Notes: generated by a model from the letters alone, not told the origin. A stretch of DNA of 22,910 nt from Zhenhengia yiwuensis (GCF_014384995.1 NZ_JACRSY010000042.1:1-22910); one strand, 5' to 3'; counted from the stretch's first letter, positions 8,483 through 15,983 are shown. A program made the numbers and translations.

Positions 8483-9421
8483 ATGAGCCTTATTAATGAA
8501 TTAAAACCAGAGGATAAAGTGCAAGGGAACTATCTGTGTAAATATAAACAAATCCTTAAGAATAAAAACGGTAAGGAGTACATTACGATTAAACTCCAAG
8601 ATGAATCAGGTCTTTTAGAAGGGAAGATTTGGTCCATTCATCCCGGTATAGAAAGCTTTTTAGCCGATGAAGTGGTTTATGTAGAAGGAGATGTGGTGCT
8701 CTATCAAGATAATCTTCAGCTTAACGTAGGTAAAATTCGAAGAGCCGAAGAAGGCAGTTATGACCTAACTACCTTACTCCCACATACGCGTAAAGATGTG
8801 AAGGAACTTGAAAATAGCCTATTAGAGTTAATCGACCAGGTAGAACATCCTGCTATTAGACAGCTGCTTGAAAATATTTTCTGTGATGAAGCGGTCTATA
8901 AAGACTTTATGCTAGCAGCAGCAGCGAAAAGTGTACATCATGCTTACATTAGTGGACTTTTAGAGCATACAATCAATGTAGCCCATATTGGTGTGTACTT
9001 GTCAGGGCTTTATGAAGGGGTGAACCGTGACTTAGTCATTGCAGGATGCTTACTTCATGATATAGGGAAGTTATACGAGCTTTCACCATTCCCACAAAAT
9101 GATTATACAGATGAAGGACAGCTTTTAGGGCATCTTATCTTAGGGCTTGAAAAAGTGATTGAAGCAAGTAGGGAAATTCCAGATTTTCCAAAGGAAGCAG
9201 GCATTATTTTAAAACATATCCTACTCGCCCATCATGGTGAATATGAATATGGTTCACCAAAGCGTCCAAAATGTATAGAAGCGATGATTGTACACCTTGC
9301 AGATAATGCAGACTCTAAGCTTAAAATGTTTGAAGAACTTCTTCAGGCAACAGATGAAAATGAGAAGAATTTAGGCTATCATAAAATTTTAAATCGTAAT
9401 ATGAGGCGTACTATTTTATGA
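8483..9421 (+). CDS. yhaM: 3'-5' exoribonuclease YhaM (OB fold + HD domain)
   Basis: This 312-residue protein matches YhaM, a metal-dependent 3'-5' exonuclease involved in RNA turnover (and able to act on DNA). Residues about 12-85 form an OB nucleic-acid-binding fold. Residues about 150-290 form an HD hydrolase domain with the metal-binding His192-Asp193 (CLLHDIGK), His162 (EHTINVAHIG) and later HHGEYEYGSP and ADNADSK. Length is right for the family. The start ATG follows AAAGGAG at 8468-8474. The stop codon overlaps the start of the next gene (ATGA at 9418-9421), so it begins an operon that runs through rlmD. Confidence 0.93.
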   Translation: MSLINELKPEDKVQGNYLCKYKQILKNKNGKEYITIKLQDESGLLEGKIWSIHPGIESFLADEVVYVEGDVVLYQDNLQLNVGKIRRAEEGSYDLTTLLPHTRKDVKELENSLLELIDQVEHPAIRQLLENIFCDEAVYKDFMLAAAAKSVHHAYISGLLEHTINVAHIGVYLSGLYEGVNRDLVIAGCLLHDIGKLYELSPFPQNDYTDEGQLLGHLILGLEKVIEASREIPDFPKEAGIILKHILLAHHGEYEYGSPKRPKCIEAMIVHLADNADSKLKMFEELLQATDENEKNLGYHKILNRNMRRTIL

Positions 9422-9699
9422 GAAAAAGCGAAACACGTATTTCAGCTAATGAAATCAACCGCTTTATGTACTGCCCGAACCAATGGTATTACAAAAGAAT
9501 CTATGGCACTAAAGCCCTTAATGAGCAGTATAAGGCTTTAGGCATAGAAAGCAGTAGCCATGAATCCAACTTTGAAAAGGGGATGCAGCATCATAAAAGA
9601 TATCATCTTAAATACCGTTTATTATGTTATGTAAGATGGGCCATTATGCTGATCATTGTTCTTAGCGTGATGAAAGTGGTGATTGAGTGGATACAGTAG
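9418..9699 (+). CDS. Cas4-like nuclease, N-terminal half (membrane-anchored small protein)
   Basis: This 93-residue protein begins ISANEINRFMYCPNQWYYKR. That is the N-terminal signature of Cas4/RecB-like PD-(D/E)XK nucleases; its Cys (Cys19 here) is normally one of four ligands of a 4Fe-4S cluster. The rest of the nuclease is absent. Instead the protein ends with a single membrane segment (about 71-90). The nuclease core and the remaining cysteines are encoded by the next frame, which overlaps by 13 bases. The start overlaps the yhaM stop (ATGA), indicating coupling. Whether the two chains assemble into one enzyme, or this reflects an old gene split, cannot be decided here. Confidence 0.75.
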   Translation: MRKSETRISANEINRFMYCPNQWYYKRIYGTKALNEQYKALGIESSSHESNFEKGMQHHKRYHLKYRLLCYVRWAIMLIIVLSVMKVVIEWIQ

Positions 9700-10223
9700 T
9701 TTTTGTAAGTATAATAGCAGTTTTTTTAGGACTTTTATATGTGCTTTTAAGACCGAGTATTAAGGTATATCATAAGGTACAGACAGGAGAAAAATTTGCT
9801 AGCCTTGTTTATACAGATGAAACAGGGGGGAAACTTTTAGTATCAGAAGAGTGGGATTTGCAAGGAAAACCAGATTATATCTTTAAAAAATGGTTTAGAA
9901 ATCAGTATATTCCTTTTGAAATCAAAAGTGGGAAAGCTAAGGAAGACTGGCCACATGAAGGAGACTTGATGCAGCTTCTAGCCTATTTTATCTTAGTAGA
10001 AGAAGCGTACGGCACAAGACCACCTTATGGTAGGCTGGTTTATAGTAATAAAACCTTTAAAGTACGTAATACATGGAGGCATCGCAATCAGCTTAAAAAG
10101 GTACTTGCACAAATGCGAGATATGCTCGATGAATATGGTGGAGCCAGGACGACTAAGAATTACTTGAAATGTAAAAATTGCATTTGCCAGTATACAGTCT
10201 GCGAATGTGAGGAAGAGGATTAG
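9687..10223 (+). CDS. Cas4-like PD-(D/E)XK nuclease, C-terminal part with Cys cluster
   Basis: This 178-residue protein starts with a membrane segment (about 4-21). It then carries the PD-(D/E)XK nuclease core: Asp63 in GKPDYI, Glu79-x-Lys81 in PFEIKSGKA, and QLLAY at 96-100 (the QxxxY motif of Cas4/RecB-type enzymes). A C-terminal cluster of five cysteines (162, 165, 167, 172, 174) matches the three-Cys end of Cas4 iron-sulfur enzymes, which also need a fourth Cys near the N-terminus. That one is in the preceding overlapping gene (Cys19). The predicted role is a DNA exonuclease at the membrane. No CRISPR array or other cas gene is nearby, so it is probably a stand-alone Cas4 relative. It ends one base before rlmD. 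Confidence 0.78.
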   Translation: MDTVVFVSIIAVFLGLLYVLLRPSIKVYHKVQTGEKFASLVYTDETGGKLLVSEEWDLQGKPDYIFKKWFRNQYIPFEIKSGKAKEDWPHEGDLMQLLAYFILVEEAYGTRPPYGRLVYSNKTFKVRNTWRHRNQLKKVLAQMRDMLDEYGGARTTKNYLKCKNCICQYTVCECEEED

Positions 10224-10224
10224 A

Positions 10225-11592
10225 ATGAACGAAACAGTGAAGAAAAACGACATTTATGAAATAGAGATTACAGATATAGGGACGAATGGAGAAGGCATTG
10301 GGAAGCTTAATGAATTGGTCATTTTTGTACCGGATGCTGTAACAGGTGATAAACTTAAAGTGAAAATACTTAAAGTGAAAAAGAACCTAGCTTACGGTAA
10401 GGTTGAAGAAGTAATAGAGCCTTCGCCTCTTAGAAGAGAGCCTTACTGCGCTGTATCTAAGAAGTGCGGGGGTTGTCAGCTTCAACACCTTTCTTACAAG
10501 GCGCAGTTAGAGTGGAAACAAAATAAAGTATACAATGCTCTTACACGTATTGGAGGCTTAAAAGATATAGAAGTGCTGCCTACACTCGGTATGGAAAATC
10601 AAGCTCACTACCGTAATAAGGCACAGTACCCAATTCGTAAGGAAGATGGCAAGGTACAAATCGGTTTTTATGCAAGCCGTAGTCACCGCGTTGTTGACTG
10701 GGAAAGCTGTGGTATCCAAGATGCAAGATGCGAACAGGTTATTAAGATTGTTAGAAACTTTTTAGAGACACATAATATTTCTATTTATGATGAAGAAAAG
10801 CATACAGGCCTTGTAAGGCATTTAATGGTGCGCACTGGATTCTTCACAGGGGAAATGATGGTATGCCTTGTCATAAATGGAGACAGCCTGCCACATACAG
10901 AGGCCTTTTTAAAAGCACTTGAAGCCGTAGAAGGCATTACAAGTGTTGTGTTAAGCATGAATAAAGCTAAGACCAATGTAATTCTGGGTTATGAGATCAA
11001 AGTGCTCCAAGGCCGAGATTATATTATTGATACAATTGGGGATTTAAAATTTAAGATTTCAGCCCTTTCCTTCTTCCAAGTGAATCCAGTGCAGACTAAA
11101 GTACTCTATGACAAAGCATTAGAGTATGCAGAGCTTACAGGGAATGAAACGGTATGGGATGCCTACTGTGGGACAGGAAGTATTTCACTTTTCCTAGCAC
11201 AAAAAGCTAAGAAGGTATATGGCGTAGAAATCGTAGCCCCTGCTATCGAGAATGCCAATGCCAATGCAGAGCTTAACGGCATTACCAATGCAGAGTTCTT
11301 CGTCGGGAAAGCAGAAGAAGTCATTCCGGCTAAGTACGAAGAGGGGCTTGTAGCCGATACAATCGTAGTAGACCCACCACGCAAAGGCTGCGACGAAGCC
11401 CTTCTTGAAACACTTATTAAAATGGCCCCAGAGAAAATCGTATATGTATCCTGTGACCCTGCAACCCTTGCAAGAGATTTAGGATATCTAGTAGGAAATG
11501 GCTATAAAGTAGAAAAGGTACAACCAGTGGATATGTTCCCAGAGACAACCCATGTGGAGACTTGTGTGTTGCTACAAAGACGAACTATGTAG
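10225..11592 (+). CDS. rlmD: 23S rRNA (uracil(1939)-C(5))-methyltransferase RlmD/RumA
   Basis: This 455-residue enzyme methylates C5 of a uracil in 23S rRNA using SAM; some Gram-positive members (RlmCD) modify two sites. It has an N-terminal TRAM RNA-binding domain (1-62), an iron-sulfur site (Cys75, Cys81, Cys84 and Cys160), the SAM-binding motif DAYCGTGSISLFL from residue 312, a DPPRKGCD motif, and the catalytic Cys410 in VSCDPATLARD. I use ATG 10225, preceded by AGGAAGAGGA at 10210-10219, rather than a GTG 18 bases earlier inside the previous gene. The 3' end of rumA genes is a known ICE insertion site, and a conjugative element begins downstream. The C-terminus THVETCVLLQRRTM looks intact. 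Confidence 0.92.
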   Translation: MNETVKKNDIYEIEITDIGTNGEGIGKLNELVIFVPDAVTGDKLKVKILKVKKNLAYGKVEEVIEPSPLRREPYCAVSKKCGGCQLQHLSYKAQLEWKQNKVYNALTRIGGLKDIEVLPTLGMENQAHYRNKAQYPIRKEDGKVQIGFYASRSHRVVDWESCGIQDARCEQVIKIVRNFLETHNISIYDEEKHTGLVRHLMVRTGFFTGEMMVCLVINGDSLPHTEAFLKALEAVEGITSVVLSMNKAKTNVILGYEIKVLQGRDYIIDTIGDLKFKISALSFFQVNPVQTKVLYDKALEYAELTGNETVWDAYCGTGSISLFLAQKAKKVYGVEIVAPAIENANANAELNGITNAEFFVGKAEEVIPAKYEEGLVADTIVVDPPRKGCDEALLETLIKMAPEKIVYVSCDPATLARDLGYLVGNGYKVEKVQPVDMFPETTHVETCVLLQRRTM

Positions 11593-11742
11593 AAATCCTT
11601 AATTTTAGGCATTTTTTCAAGCATATCGTCTTTACGAGTGAGGGCGATAAAATCAGAAATAAGGAGATAAAAAACTATATTAATGTTTCAGTAGTAGTTG
11701 ATATAGAGTGTGGGAACACAAGAAACTAAATATTCAACTTTG
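11593..11742. other. Probable left end of the integrative conjugative element
   Basis: This non-coding stretch lies between rlmD and the leader of the surface-protein gene. Base composition and gene content change across it, from host-like genes to Tn916-family genes. The attachment site probably overlaps the last bases of rlmD or lies just after it. The exact junction cannot be placed without the right end of the element. A weak 7-bp inverted repeat (TATCGTC near 11624 with GGCGATA near 11643) is present. No gene is seen. Confidence 0.4.
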
Positions 11743-11767
11743 AGGGGTACTTGTAAAAAGTATCCCT
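11743..11767 (+). promoter_or_regulatory. Leader hairpin upstream of surface-protein terminator
   Basis: A 10-bp stem (AGGGGTACTT at 11743-11752 with AAGTATCCCT at 11758-11767, one G-U pair) with a 5-base loop stands 10 bases before a terminator-like hairpin. There is no T-run after it, so alone it would not terminate. The pair may form an attenuator-like leader of the adhesin gene; that is inference. Confidence 0.55.
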
Positions 11768-11777
11768 ATTTAATGTA

Positions 11778-11807
11778 AGACGTTCAGAAATGAGCGTCTA
11801 TTTTTTT
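11778..11807 (+). terminator. Intrinsic terminator in the leader of the surface-protein gene
   Basis: An 8-bp stem (AGACGTTC at 11778-11785 with GAGCGTCT at 11792-11799, one G-U pair) is followed by seven T residues. It ends about 28 bases before the adhesin start. It could insulate the element from rlmD transcription or act as a regulated leader terminator. Confidence 0.7.
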
Positions 11808-11834
11808 ACCCAAAATGAAAGGAGCATTAGATTT

Positions 11835-14507
11835 ATGAAAAAGATATTGAAACGATTGTATACGGGCGTACTTGCCTTAGCGACTGTCGTTACCACTTTA
11901 CCGAGTACACCCGTTCATGCGGAAAGTAAGCAATACTGGACGCAATCAAATGAGCGTGTCGGTATCGTTGAAAAAGTAATGAATGACGGTTCGATTGGTT
12001 CTACCTTTAACGAGGGACATTTGACCGTTGAGGGCGAGGACGCTTACTGTATCGACATTAACACCGATTTTAAAAATGGCTATAAGACAAGAGTTGACGC
12101 AAGCTCACGCATGACTGCCGACCAGATAAGCGATGTTGCCTTATCTATCGAATATGTGAAACAGTACACAGACAGCCACAGCGAAATAAGCAAAAATCAC
12201 GCCTACCTTTTAAGACAGCTTGTTGTCTGGCAGAGATTAAGCGTACATCTTGGCTGGCAATGTGATAACGTGCGAGCTTCTTATGATGAAATTCCAAAGG
12301 CTACGCAGGACGAAGTTTTCGCTGGTGCAAGAGCCTTTGTCAAAGAGAATAAAGGACGCTATGAATGTGGCGGTTATATCTACTCTGGCGAGGGGCAGGA
12401 ATTAGGGCAATTCTGGGCGAACTTAAATGTCGGAAATGCCACACTTCAAAAGACTTCCAGTAATGCCAGTATTACAGAGGGCAACGCCAATTATTCAATC
12501 GCTGGTGCGACTTATGGTATCTTTGCTGATAAAGAGTGCAACAAACAGCTTGCCACACTTACGACTGATGAAATGGGAAATACAGAGATTGTAGAAGTCA
12601 AAGCTGATACAGTCTATATCAAAGAATTATCTGCACCAGCAGGCTATAAGGTTGATGATACTGTCTATTCTTTAAAGGTAGAATTTGGAAAAACAGCGAC
12701 TTTGAAAGTATCTGATACACCAAAGGTTACAGATACCTTGATTGAGCTTTTCAAGATTGACATGGAAACACAGAAAGACAACCCACAAGGGAACGCTTCT
12801 TTAGAGGGTGCGGAGTTTACATGGAAGTATTATGCTGGCTTCTATAACAAAGACAATCTCCCTGCCGAAGCTACTCGTACATGGACAACAAAGACAATCT
12901 CTGAAAAAGACAGCGACGGTACAACCCATTATGTTACAAAATTAGCGGACGCATACAAAATAGCTGGCGACAGCTTCTATATGCAGGACGGAAAAGCGGT
13001 TCTTCCTTTAGGAACGCTGACCGTTGAGGAAACAAAAGCTCCAAACGGTTACTTATTGGACGGTGCATATATGCAGGCTGGCGACAAGTCCGAACAGATA
13101 AAAGGCTTATATGTAACACAGATTACAGAGGACGGGGACCTTGCCGTATTGACGGGAAGTAACCAGTTTTATGTATCAGATAAAGTCATTCGTGGCGGTG
13201 TGAAAATCCAGAAACGAGATTTAGAAACGAGCGATACCAAACCACAAGGAAGTGCCACATTGAAAGATACTGCCTTTGAAATCATTTCCTTAAATGATAA
13301 TTCAGTATTGGTTGAGGGCAAGTTATACAAGAAAAATGAAGTGGTAAAAACAATCCATACCGATATTGAGGGTATCGCTTCTACTTCTGCTGATTTGTTA
13401 CCTTATGGAAATTTCCGTATCGAAGAAAGCAAAAGTCCAGACGGTTACTTGACAGACGGTGCAAAAGCGATTGACTTCTCTATCACAGAAAATGGAAAAA
13501 TCGTGGATTTAACTGACGAAGCCCACTCTATCTATAACCAGATTAAGCGTGGCGATATTGAGGGCGTAAAAATCGGTGCAGGCACACACAAGCGTCTTGC
13601 TGATGTTCCCTTTAGGATCACAAGCAAGACGACGGGCGAAAGTCATGTTGTGGTAACTGATGATAACGGACAGTTCTCTACTTCTTCTGACTGGGCTTCT
13701 CATAAGCACAATACCAACGCAGGAAAAACCAGCGAGGACGGTGTATGGTTTGGAACTTCTGAACCAGACGACAGCAAAGGTGCGTTGCCTTATGATACTT
13801 ACATCATTGAAGAATTAAGATGTGAAAGCAATAAGGGCTTTGAGCTTATCCCACCATTTGAAATCGTAGTATCAAGAAATAACCGTGTGATTGATTTAGG
13901 TACATTGACTGATGAATACGAAAAAGAAATCTCTATTCATACCACAGCAACCAGCAAGGACGGCGAAAAGGCAATCCTTGCAGGAAAAGAAGTTACAATC
14001 GTTGATACGGTCAAATTGGACGGGCTTGTAAAAGGTACAAAGTATCAGTTAAAAGGCTGGCAGATGTTAAAAGAAGAAAATGCAGAGCTTATCATTGACG
14101 GGAAACGTGTAGAAAACGACTATACATTTGTAGCTGATGATGAAGCTATGAAAGTGGAAATCGCCTATACATTCAATGCGTCTGCTTTAGGTGGCAAGAA
14201 CCTTGTTACCTTTGAGGAATTATACGATTTAAGCAATCCAGACGAACCAGTGAAAGTTGCCGAACATAAAGACATTGAGGACGACGGACAGACGGTTACT
14301 ATCAAAGAAGTACCAGAAACGCCCGAAGAACCGAAAGAACCAGAGAAACCAGAAACACCACAGACACCCGATACACCAAAGAAAACAGACAGTCCCAAAA
14401 CGGGCGACAGCACCAACCTTTACGGACTGCTTGCATTATTACTAACTTCTGGTGCTGGACTAGCAGGTATCTTCTTCTATAAACGCCGTAAAACGAAGAA
14501 ATCATAA
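11835..14507 (+). CDS. Thioester/Cna-B/VaFE-repeat cell-wall-anchored adhesin
   Basis: This 890-residue surface protein has a signal peptide (1-29, ending VHA). A thioester-domain-like region follows (about 38-200), with Cys72 in AYCID and Gln128 in RQLVVW, the residue pair that forms an internal thioester in Gram-positive adhesins. Four Cna-B/SpaA-type domains come next (about 214-300, 301-455, 455-573, 575-695), then a VaFE-type repeat (about 697-825, LVTFEELYD) and a Pro/Glu/Thr-rich spacer. The wall-sorting signal SPKTG is at 853-857, followed by a membrane segment and KRRKTKKS. The sorting motif has Ser in place of Leu, so a non-standard sortase may be used; none is in the window. The start ATG 11835 follows AAAGGAG at 11818-11824; an upstream ATG lies inside the terminator. 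It probably mediates attachment to a host surface or mating partner. Confidence 0.87.
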   Translation: MKKILKRLYTGVLALATVVTTLPSTPVHAESKQYWTQSNERVGIVEKVMNDGSIGSTFNEGHLTVEGEDAYCIDINTDFKNGYKTRVDASSRMTADQISDVALSIEYVKQYTDSHSEISKNHAYLLRQLVVWQRLSVHLGWQCDNVRASYDEIPKATQDEVFAGARAFVKENKGRYECGGYIYSGEGQELGQFWANLNVGNATLQKTSSNASITEGNANYSIAGATYGIFADKECNKQLATLTTDEMGNTEIVEVKADTVYIKELSAPAGYKVDDTVYSLKVEFGKTATLKVSDTPKVTDTLIELFKIDMETQKDNPQGNASLEGAEFTWKYYAGFYNKDNLPAEATRTWTTKTISEKDSDGTTHYVTKLADAYKIAGDSFYMQDGKAVLPLGTLTVEETKAPNGYLLDGAYMQAGDKSEQIKGLYVTQITEDGDLAVLTGSNQFYVSDKVIRGGVKIQKRDLETSDTKPQGSATLKDTAFEIISLNDNSVLVEGKLYKKNEVVKTIHTDIEGIASTSADLLPYGNFRIEESKSPDGYLTDGAKAIDFSITENGKIVDLTDEAHSIYNQIKRGDIEGVKIGAGTHKRLADVPFRITSKTTGESHVVVTDDNGQFSTSSDWASHKHNTNAGKTSEDGVWFGTSEPDDSKGALPYDTYIIEELRCESNKGFELIPPFEIVVSRNNRVIDLGTLTDEYEKEISIHTTATSKDGEKAILAGKEVTIVDTVKLDGLVKGTKYQLKGWQMLKEENAELIIDGKRVENDYTFVADDEAMKVEIAYTFNASALGGKNLVTFEELYDLSNPDEPVKVAEHKDIEDDGQTVTIKEVPETPEEPKEPEKPETPQTPDTPKKTDSPKTGDSTNLYGLLALLLTSGAGLAGIFFYKRRKTKKS

Positions 14508-14519
14508 GGCGGTAACGGT

Positions 14520-14666
14520 ATGATGAAAGAAAAATCACGTTCTCCGCCGAAGCTGTCAAACGGCAGACTTCCTCTTATTCTGGCTTGTCTGCTACTTGCC
14601 TGCAAGCACGCGGATAGTCAAGGGTGCGTAAGCATTTCGTTTACCCTTTACTATCTGTGGGATTGA
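14520..14666 (+). CDS. Possible 48-residue ORF after the adhesin gene (doubtful)
   Basis: An ATG at 14520 preceded by AAGGCGG (14506-14512) opens a 48-codon frame. It encodes a short basic N-terminus, a hydrophobic stretch with cysteines (LPLILACLLLACKH) and an aromatic end. The spacing of the ribosome binding site is good. However, the frame runs straight through the inverted repeats of this region, so base pairing rather than protein may be what is conserved. It could be a small membrane peptide or a leader peptide, or not translated at all. I recognise no family. Confidence 0.25.
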   Translation: MMKEKSRSPPKLSNGRLPLILACLLLACKHADSQGCVSISFTLYYLWD

Positions 14667-14693
14667 TGGTACTTCCTTAACTGCCAGAATAAG
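14574..14693 (+). other. Nested inverted repeats, possible structured RNA or DNA site
   Basis: An outer perfect 11-bp repeat (CTTATTCTGGC at 14574-14584, GCCAGAATAAG at 14683-14693) encloses a 13-bp inner repeat (GATAGTCAAGGGT at 14613-14625, ACCCTTTACTATC at 14643-14655, 12 of 13 paired) and a short CTTG/CAAG hairpin (14595-14606). Together they could fold into a branched structure of 120 bases, 52 bases before the first DUF961 gene. It could be a leader RNA of the transfer operon, a single-strand replication origin, or a protein-binding site; the sequence does not decide. Confidence 0.6.
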
Positions 14694-14745
14694 AAATCAC
14701 TATCAACAAACTTATCAAAAATAGAAAGAAGCGAGGTAAAACACT

Positions 14746-15072
14746 ATGGAAATGAAATATGTAGTGCCGAACATGGCACAGTCTTTTGGAACTCTTGAAT
14801 TTGCAGGCGAAAGCGAGCCTATTTTTGAAAGGGATAAAAATAACCGCAGAGTCTTAGCCAGACGAAGCTATAATCTTTATTCTGACGTACAGAAAGGCGA
14901 AAATGTTGTGGTGGAAATTCCCGTGCAGGCTGGCGAAAAACATTTTAAGTATGAACAGAAAGTAAAACTTGTCAATCCAAAGCTATATGGCAGAGGTTAC
15001 GCAATCGGGGATATGGGACATACCGATTATGTGTTGCTTGCTGATGATATTGTAGCAGTTGAAGAAAAGTAA
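14746..15072 (+). CDS. DUF961 family conjugative element protein (Tn916 Orf23-like)
   Basis: This 108-residue protein belongs to the DUF961/YdcP group that opens the DNA-processing module of Tn916 and ICEBs1-like elements. Characteristic segments are LEFAGESEPIFERD, the RSYNLYSDVQ stretch, and a C-terminal YVLLADDIVAVEE. In this family members are thought to help conjugative DNA processing or element replication; the precise activity is not visible in the sequence. It has no signal peptide or membrane segment. The ribosome binding site is a modest GCGAGGT about 6 bases before the ATG. A second DUF961 gene follows after 15 bases, as in Tn916. Confidence 0.85.
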   Translation: MEMKYVVPNMAQSFGTLEFAGESEPIFERDKNNRRVLARRSYNLYSDVQKGENVVVEIPVQAGEKHFKYEQKVKLVNPKLYGRGYAIGDMGHTDYVLLADDIVAVEEK

Positions 15073-15087
15073 AGGAGTGAAGAAATT

Positions 15088-15471
15088 ATGAGATTATCAA
15101 ACGGGTTTGTCATTGACAGAGAGAAAACATTTGGAGAATTAAAATTTACAGCGGTGCGTGATGTGTTCTTGCAGAATGAGGACGGGACACCGAGTACCCA
15201 GCTTAAAAAGCGTATCTATGATTTGAAGTGCAGTCTGCATGGTGGAATTATCCCCGTGTCTGTACCGCCAGAAGTACCAATAAGGGAATTTCCTTACAAT
15301 GCAGTTGTGGAACTTGTCAATCCCGTAGCAGATACCGTATCAAGAAAGACCTATACGGGTGCAGATGTGGACTGGTATGTAAAGGCAGAGGATATTGTGT
15401 TGAAGAATAAAGGCAATCAGAACGCAGGCAATCCACAGAACAACAATCCGCAGGGACAACCGAAAAAATAG
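15088..15471 (+). CDS. DUF961 family conjugative element protein (Tn916 Orf22-like)
   Basis: This 127-residue protein is the second DUF961 member and a paralogue of its neighbour. Both have a FGELKF/FGTLEF segment near the N-terminus, a R-x-Y-(N/D)-L strand, and a closing D-(W/Y)-(Y/V)-V-K-A-E-D-I-V strand. It adds a low-complexity Asn/Gln/Pro/Gly tail (residues about 107-127). The AAAGGAG site overlaps the previous stop codon, so the two are made together. In Tn916 the coupling-protein gene orf21 follows directly; here an AT-rich two-gene insert separates them. Confidence 0.85.
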   Translation: MRLSNGFVIDREKTFGELKFTAVRDVFLQNEDGTPSTQLKKRIYDLKCSLHGGIIPVSVPPEVPIREFPYNAVVELVNPVADTVSRKTYTGADVDWYVKAEDIVLKNKGNQNAGNPQNNNPQGQPKK

Positions 15472-15491
15472 ACTTGCTAACTAGATTTTCA

Positions 15492-15520
15492 TTGTAGAGG
15501 TTATAGAGAACTGTTATAAT
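15492..15520 (+). promoter_or_regulatory. Promoter of the DUF3795 gene pair
   Basis: TTGTAG (15492-15497) and a perfect TATAAT (15515-15520) with a 17-base spacer lie about 50 bases before the first DUF3795 gene. This suggests that the insert is transcribed independently of the transfer operon. Confidence 0.75.
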
Positions 15521-15572
15521 ATGGATATAAAGAAACGGGCAAATTAGAAGTTACCGAAAGGAGTAGATAAGA

Positions 15573-15983
15573 TTGAAAATGCCAGAAAAAATTGATGTAA
15601 GTATGTTTGCTCCATGTGGAATGAATTGTAAAGTTTGTTATAAGCACTGTTACCATAAAGAACCTTGTGCTGGGTGTTTGAATAGTGATAAAGGGAAGCC
15701 TGAGCATTGTCGTAAATGCAAAATAAAGGACTGTATCAAAGCAAAAGCGTTATCCTATTGTTTTGAATGTACTGAATATCCATGTAAGTTGATTAAAAAT
15801 CTTGAAAAAAGCTATAACAAACGATATCAAGCAAGTCTTATAGAAAATAGCCGATTTGTTCAAGAACATGATTTGGAGCATTTCGTGGAACAACAGAAAA
15901 TAAAATATACTTGTTCTAAATGTGGTGGGATTATTTCTATTCACGATAGAGAATGTAGCGAGTGTCAAGAAAAAATGAAATAG
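15573..15983 (+). CDS. Cys-rich DUF3795-type protein A
   Basis: This 136-residue cytoplasmic protein has a DUF3795-like N-terminal region: FAPCGMNCKVCYKHC, EPCAGCLN, HCRKCKIKDC, and YCFECTEYPCKLIKNL. A second zinc-ribbon-like motif lies at the C-terminus (CSKCGG...CSECQEK). The many paired cysteines imply bound metal, zinc or iron-sulfur; no biochemical function is known to me. The TTG start at 15573 is chosen because AAAGGAG (15557-15563) is 9 bases away; an ATG two codons later would be 15 away. It is AT-rich compared with the flanking transfer genes and has its own promoter, so it looks like cargo. The next gene is a paralogue. Confidence 0.75.
   Translation: MKMPEKIDVSMFAPCGMNCKVCYKHCYHKEPCAGCLNSDKGKPEHCRKCKIKDCIKAKALSYCFECTEYPCKLIKNLEKSYNKRYQASLIENSRFVQEHDLEHFVEQQKIKYTCSKCGGIISIHDRECSECQEKMK

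Noticed and set aside
9418..10223. Cas4-like genes as part of a CRISPR-Cas locus
   Set aside because: No repeat-spacer array and no other cas gene is visible anywhere in the window; the neighbours are RNA-modifying or RNA-degrading housekeeping genes.
10207..10224. GTG start for rlmD inside the preceding nuclease gene
   Set aside because: The ATG at 10225 has a purine-rich site at 10210-10219, and the TRAM domain begins after it.
11790..11834. Earlier ATG for the adhesin gene
   Set aside because: It lies within the terminator hairpin. The later ATG has a good AAAGGAG and gives a proper signal peptide.
14165..14559. Minus-strand open frames under the adhesin C-terminus
   Set aside because: They are low-complexity shadows of the Pro/Glu/Thr-rich spacer and lack ribosome binding sites.
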